From Paenibacillus plantarum (GTDB taxonomy: Bacteria > Bacillota > Bacilli > Paenibacillales > NBRC-103111): DNA of 64,000 bases. The notes under the pieces were generated by a model. The model was given only the letters and a program-made list of their open reading frames with translations, did no database searches and was not told the DNA's origin. The DNA lies in NCBI RefSeq assembly GCF_013141695.1, contig NZ_WHNY01000026.1, positions 124,001 to 188,000 on the forward strand, in the 5' to 3' direction. Positions 49,599 through 58,679 of this stretch are shown here, piece after piece (positions within the stretch are counted from its first letter, which is position 1; each line of letters starts with the position of its first letter). A program made the position numbers and the translations under genes.

Positions 49599-50684
49599 TT
49601 ATAAGTATTTCATGAGAAAATCTAACGGTTCATCTTGGGGATTAAACTCGTGTGCGCCGTCAAATACAATGGCCTGAAAACGATTACTGATGCCTAAACG
49701 ATCGTAGTGGATCTGAGCTCGAGCGCTTTCTTCCACAAAGCCTTGCACAGCGAACAACTCATCCCGTGACCCGCCTTCGATATACAGGGGTCTCGGACAA
49801 ATCAATCCACACACTTCTGCATCGAGAAACTTATTGCCAGAATTGTGCCAAGTCCAATCCGAACGCCCGTGGGTAAACCGATCATTCACGAAACAGGAGG
49901 ATACCGCAACGCCAATCCGCGTATCCAATGCTGTGGCACATAGCGTATAAAATCCGCCGTAGGAAAGGCCGACCATGCCGACCCGCTTCGCATCGATGTC
50001 CGGCCGCTCGAGTAGATGATCCAGGCTACGCTGGATTTTGAACAATTCAAGCGCTGTGATTGAGCTCCCGAGCTTCTTTAATTGGACATCGATCTGCTTG
50101 CGGTCGAATACGGGGCCGAATCGACCAGTCTCCCACAGCAGTAGTTGAGGGGCGAAGACCGCGACTCCCCGCTGAACAATCCTGCGGGTCATCTCATTGT
50201 AATTATCAGAATCGAAGAAGCCAGCCGTCATTTCAGGTGTTCCCTGCCCCCCATGCTGCGAGATAACCAATGGAAAAGGTCCATTGCCTGTAGGTCGCAT
50301 CAGTATTCCGTAGGCATGCAATCCCTCGCGCACAGGAATCGTGACCCGGAAAATGTCACCCAGCTCATCCTCCCCAATTAGCTCGTAGGTAGCCTCCTCT
50401 TGAGGCTCATTTGCTGTCTCTTCATGGCTAGATGTTAACACAGGGAGTCCCAACATCGCAGCGAATTCCTTCCGATAGTGCTCCATGCTGCTACTATAAG
50501 ACTCACAATCTGTATAATCCGGCGTAAAATAAGACTTCCTTCGTACTCCTGATTGATGCTGCAGTCTCGTAATCCAAGCTGTCAGCTCCGTGTATTGCTG
50601 CATGCGATGATGATTCCCTTTATCCTCAGGCTCACGATAGAAACTCCTCACACTGCTGTTCCGCCCCTCTCGCTTTTCTCCCAC
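49599..50684 (-). CDS. Alpha/beta hydrolase, acetyl esterase-like
   Basis: A 361-residue protein without signal peptide. Core blocks: GPFPLVISQHGGQGTPEM (oxyanion hole His-Gly-Gly), VFAPQLLLWETGRFGP, nucleophile elbow KRVGMVGLSYGGFYTLCA (Gly-x-Ser-x-Gly with Ser in GLSYGG), Asp near EGGSRDELF, and catalytic His in FDGAHEFNPQDEP. This set fits the dienelactone hydrolase/acetyl-xylan-esterase group. It follows the giant beta-helix gene by 20 bases and ends that operon, so deacetylation of fragments released from the same polymer is plausible. Confidence 0.83.
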   Translation of the reverse strand: MGEKREGRNSSVRSFYREPEDKGNHHRMQQYTELTAWITRLQHQSGVRRKSYFTPDYTDCESYSSSMEHYRKEFAAMLGLPVLTSSHEETANEPQEEATYELIGEDELGDIFRVTIPVREGLHAYGILMRPTGNGPFPLVISQHGGQGTPEMTAGFFDSDNYNEMTRRIVQRGVAVFAPQLLLWETGRFGPVFDRKQIDVQLKKLGSSITALELFKIQRSLDHLLERPDIDAKRVGMVGLSYGGFYTLCATALDTRIGVAVSSCFVNDRFTHGRSDWTWHNSGNKFLDAEVCGLICPRPLYIEGGSRDELFAVQGFVEESARAQIHYDRLGISNRFQAIVFDGAHEFNPQDEPLDFLMKYL

Positions 50685-50704
50685 TTGATCCTCACTTTCC
50701 GGAT

Positions 50705-53700
50705 TCAGCTCCCGCTCGGCTCAATCGCCAGATTATTATAATAATAAGCACCTGTACGGGTACTCCACAGCACGTATTCCACTCTGGAGATGTTAGTAGC
50801 CAGTACATTCTGCATGGACTGCACACCTGATGTCCACGTACGCCCTGCACCTGCCATTTCCTGGACCTTAACGCTAGCCGTATGTGCATCGAAATCAAGC
50901 TCCAATGTCACTTGGTACCACATGTTCTCCTGCAAATACGCCGTACTTACGAGTGTGTAGTCCTGATCCAACTTCACCCGCAGTGTGGAGTCGATAATGA
51001 CAGTCGCAATCACTTTGCCGCTCTTATCGCGGAAATTCACGAAACTTTGCGGATTGGTCACGCCGCTCTCCTTCATGACCTGATAGGATGCCTTGACTTT
51101 CCCCGCGATTCCAGCTGTGCTGTAAATTTTGGTCGTCGTGCTTGAAGCCGTATCGGTCGTAGAGGTCTTGTAGAGATGCATACTCTTATCTGCGTCCGTA
51201 GGTGCATTCTGAATCGTAAAATATCCTAAATTCGTCGGCGATACGACGTAACCTGATGCTCCACTAATGTTCCCTGTGGTGTAGGTATCAAAGCTCTCAT
51301 AAATACCACCCGTCACTGGAGCCGAAACAACAATCTGTTTCTCAACTGGATATGTCTCCACCTCGGTTTCATGACTATCTGTCAGTGAAATACGGGATAG
51401 CAGAATATCCGAGGACGATGTCACTGTCTTCGCTTTGAAAGTCGCTGCGAACAAATCGATCGCATTATACCCGCTTAATGACGTCCCTGTACCAGTAAAA
51501 GTAAGCTGAACAGACCCATATACCGCTCCTGTCACACTTACCGATATCCCGTCATGCAGGGAAGAAATGGCTTTAAACTCAAAAATATTGGGATCGTAAG
51601 TAATTTCTGCAACCGTCAGGTTCAGTGTGCTGTTAGGCACAACTGCCCCGGTAAGCGTAATGTTCGAATTCGTAATCGCTTTGCCGACTCCTTTTAGTGA
51701 AGCAGACGGATCTTCTGGAATCGGCACCACATCCTCACCCGCTAAACCCAAATCTGTTTCACTGAGTGTCATACTGCCGGATCGCGCATACAGACCGAAG
51801 TAGCCATCTTCCGTTATCCGATCAGGACTTGTGTCCAGATAAGTAAAGACGTTCACTCCGTCCACATTCAAAATAATTCTTACGCCATTACTTTCAGTAA
51901 CCGCGCCAGCTTGCACGAAATGCGTCTCATGGAATGGCATCGCCGTATTCGGATAAGAGGCTGCTCCGAGACTGTCGAACCCAGCGATCTCGCCAAAGAA
52001 AACCGTTCGAACACCTCCCGAGAAGCGATGCAATTCAATGATGTTCGGTTTGAAACAGATCATGTACAAGCTGTTGTCGGTAGCTGCAAAGTCCTTCTCA
52101 ACTTTCTGACTGCGAAGCACGATGGATGGCCACCCGCCAGTCGCGTTAATCTTCAAATTCATCGACAGCAATTCATCTCCGAATGTCCGATCTTCATAGA
52201 TGGCATATCCGCTTCCTGGTGTATTAATGTCTAGCATGCCTTCACTTGGGGTAATCGTGCCGCTGGTCAATTTGGAATACCAGTTCCGTGGATCCCGAAT
52301 CGCACCGTTGAGGGAATAAGCAGGAACATCCAGACTATTCGCATCACTGAAATCCACAACATGGATTTCAACTTCTTTGCTGACAGAGATACCGTTAAGT
52401 GAACTCGTGAACGTTATATCTGCTGTGCCAGGCGCAAGCGTTGTCAGCAGTCCGTAAACAACCGTTGCGACAGAGGGATTGCTGCTGGCAATCGTCATGT
52501 CTGTTCCACCAAGAATTTGGCCTTCTCTTGTAATTCCGCGGGCCACCAATTGTCTTGTGCTGCCAGGAGCGAAAGTCATACTCTCTGGTACGACATGCTT
52601 CACATTTTCGAGCGCATAATATACGTCAATATCGTCCAGTTCGTCGTCCACGTACACATCAATCATTTTCCGAACCAGACTATTATTCAAATACACATAC
52701 ATGACGATCTCGGTATGACCAGAATCCACCGCAGTAACCGTTCCGCTTGCATCCACAGTTGCGATCGATGGATCTTTACTCACATAATACGTTTGTGCAG
52801 ATGCAAGATTAATAGCCGTCCCGTGCCCTGTTTCCGCTTGAAGTGGAAGCGTCACTGTATCCTCTGAAGCTAAGTTTAAAGCATCCGGCACATTCAGAAT
52901 CTCAATAGTTCCCTCTGCAATATCCTGATAGGCTGGCTGAAGTCCCGCATTCGCGATAATGGCTTGCGCTTCTATTGGCCAATTGCCATTGGGATAGATG
53001 TGATCATTCATTTTGACATTCGTGTCGCTGGAACTTTTATTCCAGAAAGCACTCGTCGTACTGTAATTGTTATCAAGCACAATGTCATGCGTGTTCACAT
53101 TCGTAAACGCCCAGTTCGTGTCATAAATATCGTCCCAGATCGGCGTAGCTCGAAGATCGACAACATTGTTTTCTATTTTCCAAAAATCAGAGGATTGGTC
53201 CATATAAATAGTGGAATATCGGTTCATCTGATTCTTGATATAGTTACCAGAGATGACATTGGGATTCAAGGTAGTGCCGCCTGTCACGCCAAACGCATAG
53301 ATCGCACCGCCGTCAAAGATTCCCTCACCCATGAGATGATGAATAAAGTTATCTTGCACCTTGGCATTCACCGTTGTCGTCACCGGGGCGTACACGCTCC
53401 CGAAGAAGCTGATTCCCGAGTAAGGAACATTGAAAATTTCGTTATGTGAGATATCGATATCCATCGGGAAGGCTACCGTAACCGCCGTCGAACCTTTATA
53501 TTCAACACCAATGTCATGAATGTAGTTGTTTAGAATATCATTGTTCTTCAGAATTTCCCGCTCATCCGAAGGATTGTAAACAGAGGCCGTTTTCTTTGAA
53601 GTCTGTCCAGCATTGATGGCCGAACCAGAAATATCATAAAATCGGCTGCCTTGAATCAGGTAGTTCTGAACCCCAGCTAGCAAATTCACACCTGTTCCAC

Positions 53701-54793
53701 CCATGCGTGAGAATTCGCTGCGTTCGAACGCCATATTCTGTGCATATTGCACCGTAATGGCTGCTTTCGGCAGCTCTAGCGTTCCGACCTTGTAATTATT
53801 CTGCTCGTCAATCCAACCTCCCTCATCGGTGGGCTGCATCCAGGTCGAATAAGCAAAGCCGATCCCCTCAAATCGGATATCATGCGCCGGTGTAGAAACG
53901 CTTCCGCCAGTAATCGTGACCAAATTCTCCAGTACTGGCGCTGTTACAACCGCGCTTTCCATGTTCTCTCCTGGTCTAGGTTTGTAGTAAATCGTCTCGG
54001 ATTGATCGTCTAGGTACCATTCTCCTGCTTCGTCGAGAAATTCATAGGCATTCTCTAGGTACCACTGCTCCAAATGCGAACGGTTCATCACCGATGTCCA
54101 CAAAGCGGAGTTTAACGTGATTGCCACCTTCCCTGATTGCGCCGAAATCGACTGAACCCTCACCCGAGGAGAGGTCCATGCCCCTTTGAACACCGCTTCC
54201 ACATCACTAGGTCGCTGCAAATCTGCAAGCCAAAGGTCGTCACTCACATACCCCGTTGAATTCTTGACTGGATTCGTTAATCCACCCTCCATTCTAGCCC
54301 GGGTAGCTCGGATGCCATTGATATACAGCTGCCGAGTTTCTAGATTCACCGCGGACGCAGCATAAATATCATGCTCCTCATCGTATAGGGTCCACCCTGT
54401 GATGTCCCTGCCGCCTTCGATGACAGGCTTCTCATTCCCGTAAGCAGCATAAATAACGGCATTTCCTTCCGTACCGGAATCACTCTCATTCAATTGCCAA
54501 GTTGTCGATTGCGTATAACGCCCTCCGCGCAGATAGACCACGATATCCCCGGTCATCTCATCATTGGCCTCGCGAACAACTTGCTGGGCTTTCTGCAACG
54601 TAGCGAATGGGAGCGCCTCTGTTCCTGGATTCTCATCATCACCATCCGTCGAGACATAATAAGCCGCTTGAATGCCGCTCTCCACGATTTCAGGCTCATC
54701 CCCATAAGCCGTATCTGGCGGGAATACCCCCATAAATAAAGCCATCCAAATAGCCATCAACCCAGCGATTACTCGTGTTCCCCGCTTCTTCAT
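50705..54793 (-). CDS. Secreted multidomain right-handed beta-helix protein (GH141-like)
   Basis: About 1362 residues. Signal peptide to about residue 34 (ending DTAYGDEPE). A beta-helix domain (35-630) opens AAYYVSTDGDDENPGTEALP and IVVYLRGGRYTQSTTW, a pattern of GH141 and related DUF1565 proteins. Two Big_2-like domains follow (about 640-730 and 755-830), then a LamG-like region (840-1060), a cohesin-like domain (about 1065-1190, NSTLNLTVAEITYDPNIFEF) and a final LamG-like domain (1195-1362). No SLH or sortase motif is visible at the C-terminus. ATG 54793 has GAGGAGG 7 bases upstream. GH141 members include alpha-L-fucosidase and xylanase activities; the real activity here is open. Motif 2 copy P3 drives it. 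Confidence 0.83.
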   Translation of the reverse strand: MKKRGTRVIAGLMAIWMALFMGVFPPDTAYGDEPEIVESGIQAAYYVSTDGDDENPGTEALPFATLQKAQQVVREANDEMTGDIVVYLRGGRYTQSTTWQLNESDSGTEGNAVIYAAYGNEKPVIEGGRDITGWTLYDEEHDIYAASAVNLETRQLYINGIRATRARMEGGLTNPVKNSTGYVSDDLWLADLQRPSDVEAVFKGAWTSPRVRVQSISAQSGKVAITLNSALWTSVMNRSHLEQWYLENAYEFLDEAGEWYLDDQSETIYYKPRPGENMESAVVTAPVLENLVTITGGSVSTPAHDIRFEGIGFAYSTWMQPTDEGGWIDEQNNYKVGTLELPKAAITVQYAQNMAFERSEFSRMGGTGVNLLAGVQNYLIQGSRFYDISGSAINAGQTSKKTASVYNPSDEREILKNNDILNNYIHDIGVEYKGSTAVTVAFPMDIDISHNEIFNVPYSGISFFGSVYAPVTTTVNAKVQDNFIHHLMGEGIFDGGAIYAFGVTGGTTLNPNVISGNYIKNQMNRYSTIYMDQSSDFWKIENNVVDLRATPIWDDIYDTNWAFTNVNTHDIVLDNNYSTTSAFWNKSSSDTNVKMNDHIYPNGNWPIEAQAIIANAGLQPAYQDIAEGTIEILNVPDALNLASEDTVTLPLQAETGHGTAINLASAQTYYVSKDPSIATVDASGTVTAVDSGHTEIVMYVYLNNSLVRKMIDVYVDDELDDIDVYYALENVKHVVPESMTFAPGSTRQLVARGITREGQILGGTDMTIASSNPSVATVVYGLLTTLAPGTADITFTSSLNGISVSKEVEIHVVDFSDANSLDVPAYSLNGAIRDPRNWYSKLTSGTITPSEGMLDINTPGSGYAIYEDRTFGDELLSMNLKINATGGWPSIVLRSQKVEKDFAATDNSLYMICFKPNIIELHRFSGGVRTVFFGEIAGFDSLGAASYPNTAMPFHETHFVQAGAVTESNGVRIILNVDGVNVFTYLDTSPDRITEDGYFGLYARSGSMTLSETDLGLAGEDVVPIPEDPSASLKGVGKAITNSNITLTGAVVPNSTLNLTVAEITYDPNIFEFKAISSLHDGISVSVTGAVYGSVQLTFTGTGTSLSGYNAIDLFAATFKAKTVTSSSDILLSRISLTDSHETEVETYPVEKQIVVSAPVTGGIYESFDTYTTGNISGASGYVVSPTNLGYFTIQNAPTDADKSMHLYKTSTTDTASSTTTKIYSTAGIAGKVKASYQVMKESGVTNPQSFVNFRDKSGKVIATVIIDSTLRVKLDQDYTLVSTAYLQENMWYQVTLELDFDAHTASVKVQEMAGAGRTWTSGVQSMQNVLATNISRVEYVLWSTRTGAYYYNNLAIEPSGS

Positions 54794-54897
54794 TACAAAA
54801 CCTCCTCGATCCTTGTAATCGTTTTCAAACTTCCGCTCCCTGTGCACTCCCCTCCTTCATTACGTTCAGAACGGATATTCGAATCCAATGCTTCTTC

Positions 54898-54957
54898 AGT
54901 ATAGCGAACTGTCTAACGTGAAAAATAGTTTAACATCAGCCTATTCGACTTCAAAAT
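54898..54957 (-). promoter_or_regulatory. Motif 2 promoter, copy P3 (beta-helix-esterase operon)
   Basis: Minus-strand reading: TTTTGAAGTCGAATAGGC, then TGATGTTAAACTATTT, a 19-base spacer and -10 box TATACT (54898-54903). It is more divergent than P1 and P2 but keeps TTGAAG, the TATTT block and the spacing. Confidence 0.6.
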
Positions 54958-54970
54958 CGGCTGAATGAAA

Positions 54971-55009
54971 AGAAAAAAACAGCAACAACGCCAATGGCGA
55001 GTTACTGTT
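54971..55009 (-). terminator. Terminator after the 55017 AraC gene
   Basis: Arms AACAGTAACTCGCC and GGCGTTGTTGCTGTT (one bulge) with an ATT loop, followed in the minus direction by TTTTTCTTTTC. It starts 7 bases after the stop codon. Confidence 0.85.
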
Positions 55010-55016
55010 ACACGAC

Positions 55017-55850
55017 TTACACGAATTTGCTTGGCGGCACTTTGTAGTGTTTCTTGAATGCTTTGGAGAAGGAGTACGCATCAGGGTATCCTAAGAGTGC
55101 AGCGACTTGCTGCATCGAATAACGCTGCGTGTAGACCAAGTCTCTCGCTCGGTTCATCCTTAGTTGGATCATATACTGTCCCGGCGTAACACCCAATGCT
55201 TGTTTGAAATACCGGATAAAATATTTCTCCGACATCCCAGCCACCTCAGCCAATTCCGTAATACGAATGGGGCGATGCAAGTTCTCCTGAATATAAAGGA
55301 TGGTGGGTTGCAAAAACACTAAATTTCCGGCATGTTCACTTCTAACCGAATCGTTCAAAAATCCCCCTTTGTAGGTTCCAGCACCATAGCATTCCAGAAT
55401 TCGGGCGATTAGAATCATCAAACTGCCCTTCAACCGCATGCCCGACATGCCAACTGCCTGCAGGTTCTCTTGAAATATTTTCCGCAAACCATCTGCTTCC
55501 TCTTCAATAAGACAACCAGCGACGACACCGCTCAAAGGGAAGGACTCTAGAATGCGTTGCTGCTCCCCTAGTCCAAAATCAAAATGAAGATAAATAAAGC
55601 GGCATGCTTGTGTACCGTTCATTGCCGTGTATGGGATTCCCGGGTAAAACAACACCAGATCGCCAGCCGTCGCTGTATGGATCGTCTTCCCTGCCTGAAT
55701 CTCGACCTGCCCTTCTTGGATCAGCCAAAGATCATAATTATGATGGGATTTACTCTCCACCCAACCTGCGTTATGAAGGATCGTATTATAAGAAGTAATG
55801 CGTAAAGAGACATGCTCCGATAGATCATTAAATAAATCCGTACCCTTCAT
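55017..55850 (-). CDS. AraC-family regulator with cupin sensor
   Basis: A 277-residue soluble regulator. The N-terminal half is an AraC-binding cupin (HNYDLWLIQEGQVEIQAG, GDLVLFYPGIPYTAM); the C-terminal 95 residues have two helix-turn-helix motifs (RITELAEVAGMSEKYFIRYF and MQQVAALLGYPDAYSFSKAF). It is divergent from the GH4 gene and probably controls it through the 156-base intergenic region. Such proteins usually bind a free sugar in the cupin. Confidence 0.9.
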   Translation of the reverse strand: MKGTDLFNDLSEHVSLRITSYNTILHNAGWVESKSHHNYDLWLIQEGQVEIQAGKTIHTATAGDLVLFYPGIPYTAMNGTQACRFIYLHFDFGLGEQQRILESFPLSGVVAGCLIEEEADGLRKIFQENLQAVGMSGMRLKGSLMILIARILECYGAGTYKGGFLNDSVRSEHAGNLVFLQPTILYIQENLHRPIRITELAEVAGMSEKYFIRYFKQALGVTPGQYMIQLRMNRARDLVYTQRYSMQQVAALLGYPDAYSFSKAFKKHYKVPPSKFV

Positions 55851-55954
55851 CGCCTGATCACCCCCTTACTTTTTGACGTGAAATCCCTAGGACTATAGTT
55901 TTCCTAAGTATTCAAGAAGTTATAAATCATACTATTTGACATCTATGTGGAACT

Positions 55955-55998
55955 ATCCTGCATTTTCTCTCGGAGCTAATCTCTTATAATTAAGGCAT
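55955..55998 (+). promoter_or_regulatory. Promoter of the GH4 gene, activator type
   Basis: A -10 box TATAAT at 55986-55991 lies 30 bases before the start codon. Nineteen bases upstream of it is CTGCATTT, and no -35 box is apparent. The layout resembles motif 2, but the similarity is too weak to call the same site. Confidence 0.5.
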
Positions 55999-56021
55999 AC
56001 CCTGAAATGGAGGAAATAAAC

Positions 56022-57458
56022 ATGTCTACTACGCAGATTCAGAAACCCAAGGTTGTCGTCATCGGAGCAGGAAGTTTGTTTTTCGGTCGCCAGTCCATCT
56101 GGCAAATGGTGCATAGCCAATACTTGAACAAAGGCACGCTTGCTTTGGTCGATACGGATGAGAAACGATTGAATAAGATGGTGACTCTAGCTAAAATGGT
56201 CGCTGCAGAGAATCAAGTGGAATTAGTGATTGAAGGTTCTACCGACCGTAGAGACGTTTTGCCTGGTGCGGATTTCGTCGTCCTTAGCTTTGCTGAAGAT
56301 ACGGTCAAATATAGAGGTATCGACTGTGCCATTTCGGAAAAATACGGCATTCGCATGTGCTCAGGCGATACAATTGGACCAGGTGGTATTTTCAGGGCCA
56401 TGCGAGAGCTCCCTGTCATTATGGAATGTGCTCGAGATATCGAAGCATTATGTCCTGATGCTTGGGTCATCAATTACATTAACCCATCCGCCGTTCACGG
56501 GATTGCCTTGAGCCGTTATGCACCGAAACTGAAGAGCTTCGCTTTATGTGATGGTCATCATATGCCAGGGAAGAAAATCAACTACGCTTGGCGCGCGGGC
56601 ATTGTGGCAGATCCAAGTGAATACACAGCGGATATGGACAGTCGCTTCGATCTGCGCATTGCTGGCGTCAATCATTTTACTTGGATGCTCCAGGCGGACT
56701 ATGATGGTGCCGATGTCATGCCTCGTATTGCAGCTTCTATGAAGCAATCCGCTGAGACCGAAACCGCTGGTGGGGATACTGGCGCGAAAGCGAAGGACAA
56801 TGATGCCATAAGCTATCAATTGTACGACATTTACGGCTATGTGCCGACATGCACGCCACATACGAAGGAATATCTGCGTTTCTGGCAAGGGCTCGGTCGT
56901 ACGCCGGATGCCATTCCTCCGTTATCCATATGGGAAACAGAAGCGCGTTATATCCGCCATGATGCCATGTGGAAACAAGTCGACGACTTCATCGAGGGAA
57001 GAATTCCGATTCAGACGTACATGGACACCTTCGGCCCCGATCACGCGACGGATATTATCGAGAATATGGTCGGAGGTTTGGGCAAACCCTTCTATATCAA
57101 CACTACCAATCAAGGTGCTGTGCCCAATATGAATGACGACGCCTTCTTAGAGTTATTATGTGAAGTATCGATGGACGGAATCAAACCGTTACCAGTTGGC
57201 GATATGCCTCGGGGACTTCGTGGCTTGCAGGAACTCGTCCTGGATGCGCATGAACTGACGGCGGAAGCCGTTGTCGAAGGCAGTCGCGAAAAGTTGAGAC
57301 GGGCTATGTTGACGGATCCGTTGGTCAATTCCATCGCAGATGCTGATCGTATCATCGAAGAGCTGCTGGAGTTGGAGCGGGATGTCATTCCGAGCAGTTG
57401 GTATGCGACAATGGAACAGGATTCCTTGAAAGCGCTGGTTTCCAATCCAGCAAGATAG
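56022..57458 (+). CDS. GH4 glycosidase (alpha-galacturonidase/alpha-galactosidase group)
   Basis: About 478 residues, cytoplasmic, NAD-dependent. The nucleotide-binding motif is VVVIGAGSLFFG near residue 12. GH4 blocks follow: GDTIGPGGIFRAMRELPV, WVINYINPSAVHGIALSRY, FALCDGHHMPG (metal-binding Cys region) and GVNHFTWML (metal-binding His). In GH4 the residues after the Cys vary with substrate class; CDGHH is not the CHSV of melibiases, and points to the LplD-like group, of which some members act on alpha-galacturonides. ATG 56022 is preferred because GGAGG overlaps an upstream ATG. It is one of only two plus-strand genes and stands divergent from an AraC regulator. Confidence 0.85.
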   Translation: MSTTQIQKPKVVVIGAGSLFFGRQSIWQMVHSQYLNKGTLALVDTDEKRLNKMVTLAKMVAAENQVELVIEGSTDRRDVLPGADFVVLSFAEDTVKYRGIDCAISEKYGIRMCSGDTIGPGGIFRAMRELPVIMECARDIEALCPDAWVINYINPSAVHGIALSRYAPKLKSFALCDGHHMPGKKINYAWRAGIVADPSEYTADMDSRFDLRIAGVNHFTWMLQADYDGADVMPRIAASMKQSAETETAGGDTGAKAKDNDAISYQLYDIYGYVPTCTPHTKEYLRFWQGLGRTPDAIPPLSIWETEARYIRHDAMWKQVDDFIEGRIPIQTYMDTFGPDHATDIIENMVGGLGKPFYINTTNQGAVPNMNDDAFLELLCEVSMDGIKPLPVGDMPRGLRGLQELVLDAHELTAEAVVEGSREKLRRAMLTDPLVNSIADADRIIEELLELERDVIPSSWYATMEQDSLKALVSNPAR

Positions 57459-57472
57459 CTAAGCAAATAACC

Positions 57473-57510
57473 AAAGTCCGCTGCCTCCCAATCAGGAGAC
57501 AGCGGACTTT
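57473..57510. terminator. Bidirectional terminator between GH4 and GH88 genes
   Basis: Arms AAAGTCCGCTG and CAGCGGACTTT pair over 11 bp with further CTCC/GGAG pairing. It lies between convergent stop codons; U-tracts on both sides are short. Confidence 0.7.
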
Positions 57511-57516
57511 CACTTC

Positions 57517-58647
57517 CTATTCCCTTTCATACCAATACCCCGGAACCCCACGAACAAGCCGCATTAACGCCTCCATGTAGAAGTAATCCCCCCAGATGAC
57601 GAAGTCATCCGGTGACATGCCTCCTCGTACATGGTAGGAACCATGGCGCAGCAACCCTTCTGCCTCTGGATCATCGCTAGTCAAGTAGTTCTCCGTCAGT
57701 GACTTCATGCAGCGAAACACCGCTCTTTCGAATCGCTCTCGATCAGGATCTCCTTCCGGCAAGCAGTCCACAAGCTCCAACATTCCGCAGCATGCAATCG
57801 CTGTAGCCGAGCTGTCCCTTGGCGTTCCCGCTTCAATCAGTACATCAAAGTCCCAATACGTCACTTGATCAGCTGGCAGACGCGAGATGAAATAATTAGC
57901 CATACGACGGGAAACATCCAGATACACCGGATTCTTCGTATATGTATACGAAAGAATAAATCCGTATATGCCCCAAGCTTGTCCACGCGTCCACGTTGAG
58001 CCGTCATTGTAGCCCTGGTGCGTACCGCCCCCAACTGGCTCACCATTCTCCTGGTCAAAATAGAACGTATGGTACGAGGAATCATCGCCACGTACAAGAT
58101 ATCGCCGGCTCTTCTCCGCATGGGCAAGCGCAACTTCCAAGTACATCTTATTGCCGGTCTTTTCATATGCCCAGTACAAAAGCGGAATGTTCAGCAGGCA
58201 GTCGATGATGATGCGGCCACCATTCTTGGGATCGCCAGCAGGTCCCCAAGCCTGAATGTATCCTCCAGCTGGACGCCACCTTTTCACGAGTATATCCGCT
58301 GCTTCCAGCCCCAGCACCTTAGCCTCTTCCTCACCTTCCAGCATCCACCACGCCACCGCTGACGGCAAATAGAGAAAGCCAATATCATGGTGATCCAACA
58401 CCTTGAACCTATCCAATCGATGACGGAAGCTGTGCACTGTACGTACTGCAGCATCCCGGAACGTCTGATCTCCAGTCGCTTCATAGCTGAGCCAAAGCAT
58501 GCCAGACCAGAAACCCTCGGTCCAGTCCTGATGATCACTCCTTTTATAATCGCCGCCATCAAGTCCCGTCCAAGGAAAGAGATTCTCGAATTTATGTATA
58601 TTTCGCCGTGTTTTCTCCACAGCATGCGTTAACGCTTCTACCCACAT
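57517..58647 (-). CDS. ugl: GH88 unsaturated glucuronyl hydrolase
   Basis: About 376 residues, matching in length and sequence the unsaturated glucuronyl hydrolase of Bacillus sp. GL1 (377 residues). Counting from ATG 58647, the two catalytic acids known in that enzyme fall at the same positions: Asp88 in DHHDIGFLY and Asp149 in GRIIIDCLL. Other shared blocks are AWGPAGDPKNGGR, RGDDSSYHTFYFD, GSTWTRGQAWGIYGF and GSYHVRGGMSPDDF. The enzyme removes the 4,5-unsaturated glucuronyl residue left by polysaccharide lyases, in the cytoplasm. GGGG lies 9 bases before the ATG; a TTG two codons earlier is too close to it. It ends the block 3 transporter operon. Confidence 0.95.
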   Translation of the reverse strand: MWVEALTHAVEKTRRNIHKFENLFPWTGLDGGDYKRSDHQDWTEGFWSGMLWLSYEATGDQTFRDAAVRTVHSFRHRLDRFKVLDHHDIGFLYLPSAVAWWMLEGEEEAKVLGLEAADILVKRWRPAGGYIQAWGPAGDPKNGGRIIIDCLLNIPLLYWAYEKTGNKMYLEVALAHAEKSRRYLVRGDDSSYHTFYFDQENGEPVGGGTHQGYNDGSTWTRGQAWGIYGFILSYTYTKNPVYLDVSRRMANYFISRLPADQVTYWDFDVLIEAGTPRDSSATAIACCGMLELVDCLPEGDPDRERFERAVFRCMKSLTENYLTSDDPEAEGLLRHGSYHVRGGMSPDDFVIWGDYFYMEALMRLVRGVPGYWYERE

Positions 58648-58679
58648 CGTCAAGCGCCCCTTTTCAATGGATTTAACAA

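Noticed and set aside
52517..53449. Plus-strand frames of 116 and 161 codons
   Set aside because: Antisense to the beta-helix gene, without start signals or recognisable content.
55950..55995. GH4 promoter as a fourth motif 2 copy
   Set aside because: The -10 distance and a TATTT-like block agree, but the TTTGA block is displaced by two bases and the core matches poorly. A local AraC regulator is a simpler explanation.
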